From the NCBI GenBank assembly GCA_029339505.1, contig JAQISU010000097.1, positions 3,261,001 to 3,325,000 of the forward strand: 64,000 nt of DNA. The letters run 5' to 3'. Source of the DNA: Unio delphinus. Taxonomy: Eukaryota > Mollusca > Bivalvia > Unionida > Unionidae. The notes under the pieces were generated by a model that had not been told where the DNA came from, ran no database searches, and saw nothing but the letters and a program-made list of their open reading frames with translations. This document shows positions 62,952-64,000 of the stretch, piece by piece; the stretch's first letter is position 1; every line of letters starts with the position of its first letter. Position numbers and translations under genes: made by a program.

Positions 62952-64000
62952 ATGGTAAGGGAATCATTAACAACTAGACTTACTCGCGAGCGATTACAAG
63001 CAATAAAGAGATTTATTCCGTAAGGGATTCTGTCAGACAAAAATTACAAACGCGACAAGAATTTCGACCTAATTTTGCAACTGATACTGCACAATTATTT
63101 AAAGCGGTAACTTCAGCTACTGAGAAAGCTGCATTGACCACTGAGAAAGTTATATTGGGAGGTATTTTTGACGATGAAGATAGAAAAAGGGTATTCTCCC
63201 ATTGTTAAAACAGATAGCTGGAGCTAAACCACATGACGAAAAAAAACAGGAAAGTTCTGTTGGTAAAACTCAAAAGGGTGTTTTATCTTTCATGGATAAA
63301 TTTACCGATGAGGCTAAACACTAATAAAACAATTTCAAATATTAAAACCCAGCGATTATCACATTCTTGGTGATTTTGCTGCTAAAAGCTATCATTCAAG
63401 AAGTGAGTTTTTAAAAGAAGAATATAAGTGAAATAGAATAAAGCGCAAATAATGGACTGATTGGTTATATAAATGGAACAAGGAGATTGGTCTTATACAT
63501 ACAAAAAAATTGGGATATACAAAATATCAAGATGGGATTACTGATTGTAATGTACGACAAGAAGAAGAACAACAAAGACAAATCGAAGAAAGACAAGAGA
63601 AGAAACACCAAATACCAACACGGAGACAAACACGGAGACAAATACAGAGACAAAAATAAAACAAGAAGAGCCTCAACAATATTATATCCCATCTGATCGA
63701 GAAGAAGAAGAAGAACCTCAACAATATTATATGCCATCTGATGGAGAAGAAGATGATGATGAGCAAGGTGAAACTGGTGAAAAATTCGCCGGTGGATTTT
63801 CTATGAAAGTAATCCCAAGCTTTGCTTTCGGTAGTGATCTTGTTCGTTGTCCTAATAGTATTTTCGGAGACATAGCACGATCAGAAATTCTCATTGGAGG
63901 GAAAGGAGCTGGAAAGAACTCATGGGGTATAATTAATGAAGCCGCTGATATCTGCAGACGACTATTTGATGGTGGTATCATGGATATTGGTGTATATCGA
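62952..64000 (+). pseudogene. Conserved late gene of relic 4, broken
   Basis: Begins MVRESLTTRLTRERLQAIKR, then a stop after about 25 codons and many frame changes. Text with E, K and Q runs fills the middle (63550-63760), and the C-terminal block (NEAADICRRLFDGGIMDIGV) reappears in frame near 63935-64000, where the window ends. It is a third homolog confirming the fixed-ends, variable-middle layout. Confidence 0.85.

Larger units (their letters stand above)
60836..64000 (+). mobile_element. Maverick relic 4, plus strand, cut by window edge
   Basis: Carries, left to right on the plus strand, an HNH remnant, part of the small conserved gene and the conserved late gene, the same order as elements 1 and 2 read in their minus-strand direction. 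It is interrupted by about 1.2 kb of unrelated sequence (61357-62515). More capsid-side genes may lie beyond the window. No TIR seen. Confidence 0.75.

Overview
This is a stretch of an AT-rich animal nuclear genome, most likely a marine invertebrate and probably a mollusc. That is inferred from intron-containing host genes of types expanded in molluscs (a secreted C1q-domain protein and a fibronectin-III/AIG1-like GTPase), abundant microsatellites, satellite-like blocks carrying ACAT repeats and a decayed LINE. The species cannot be named from the sequence alone.

The main content is endogenous Maverick/Polinton (adintovirus-like) DNA. At least four separate copies in different states of decay can be seen. 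Element 1 (12475-27777, about 15.3 kb) is nearly complete. It has about 265-bp terminal inverted repeats and a short target duplication. A leftward block encodes probable virion proteins: penton-like candidate, two-TM membrane protein, fibre-like coiled-coil protein, adenain-type protease, pVI-like protein, major capsid candidate, pX-like protein and a conserved unknown. A short leftward group encodes a small unknown, an HNH nuclease and a zinc-binding protein. A rightward PolB-helicase-HNH fusion follows, then a leftward retroviral-type integrase and zinc ribbon/phospholipase A2 pair, and a rightward packaging ATPase. Element 2 (47578-58757) is a second copy with the same gene order. It lacks the integrase, PLA2 and most of the ATPase, its left end is rearranged, its PolB gene is broken and it is cut off inside satellite DNA. 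Relic 3 (about 8958-12430) and relic 4 (about 60836 to the window end) are older, strongly decayed and more diverged copies.

Host parts: 1-5800 holds repeats and no clear gene. A two-exon C1q gene lies at 5827-7279 (minus), with an inverted partial copy at about 8175-8970. The repeat family at 2740-4445 has a second copy that was split by element 1, so it works as an empty-site reference. The 29-34 kb stretch has no recognised gene. A LINE fragment at 34015-36330 is interrupted by a promoter-like insert. A three-exon FN3-GTPase gene occupies 37816-42159 (minus). Satellite-like blocks with ACAT arrays fill 42980-47577 and 58758-60835 and flank element 2.

How the parts would act together: in a live element 1, PolB-helicase would copy the genome by protein priming, the integrase would insert it with the TIRs as ends, the ATPase would package it into a capsid matured by the protease, and PLA2 with the membrane-active small proteins would help membrane passage. 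These roles come from known families; the sequence shows only the genes. Several frame breaks at A-runs leave open whether element 1 is intact, uses frameshifting, or is decaying.
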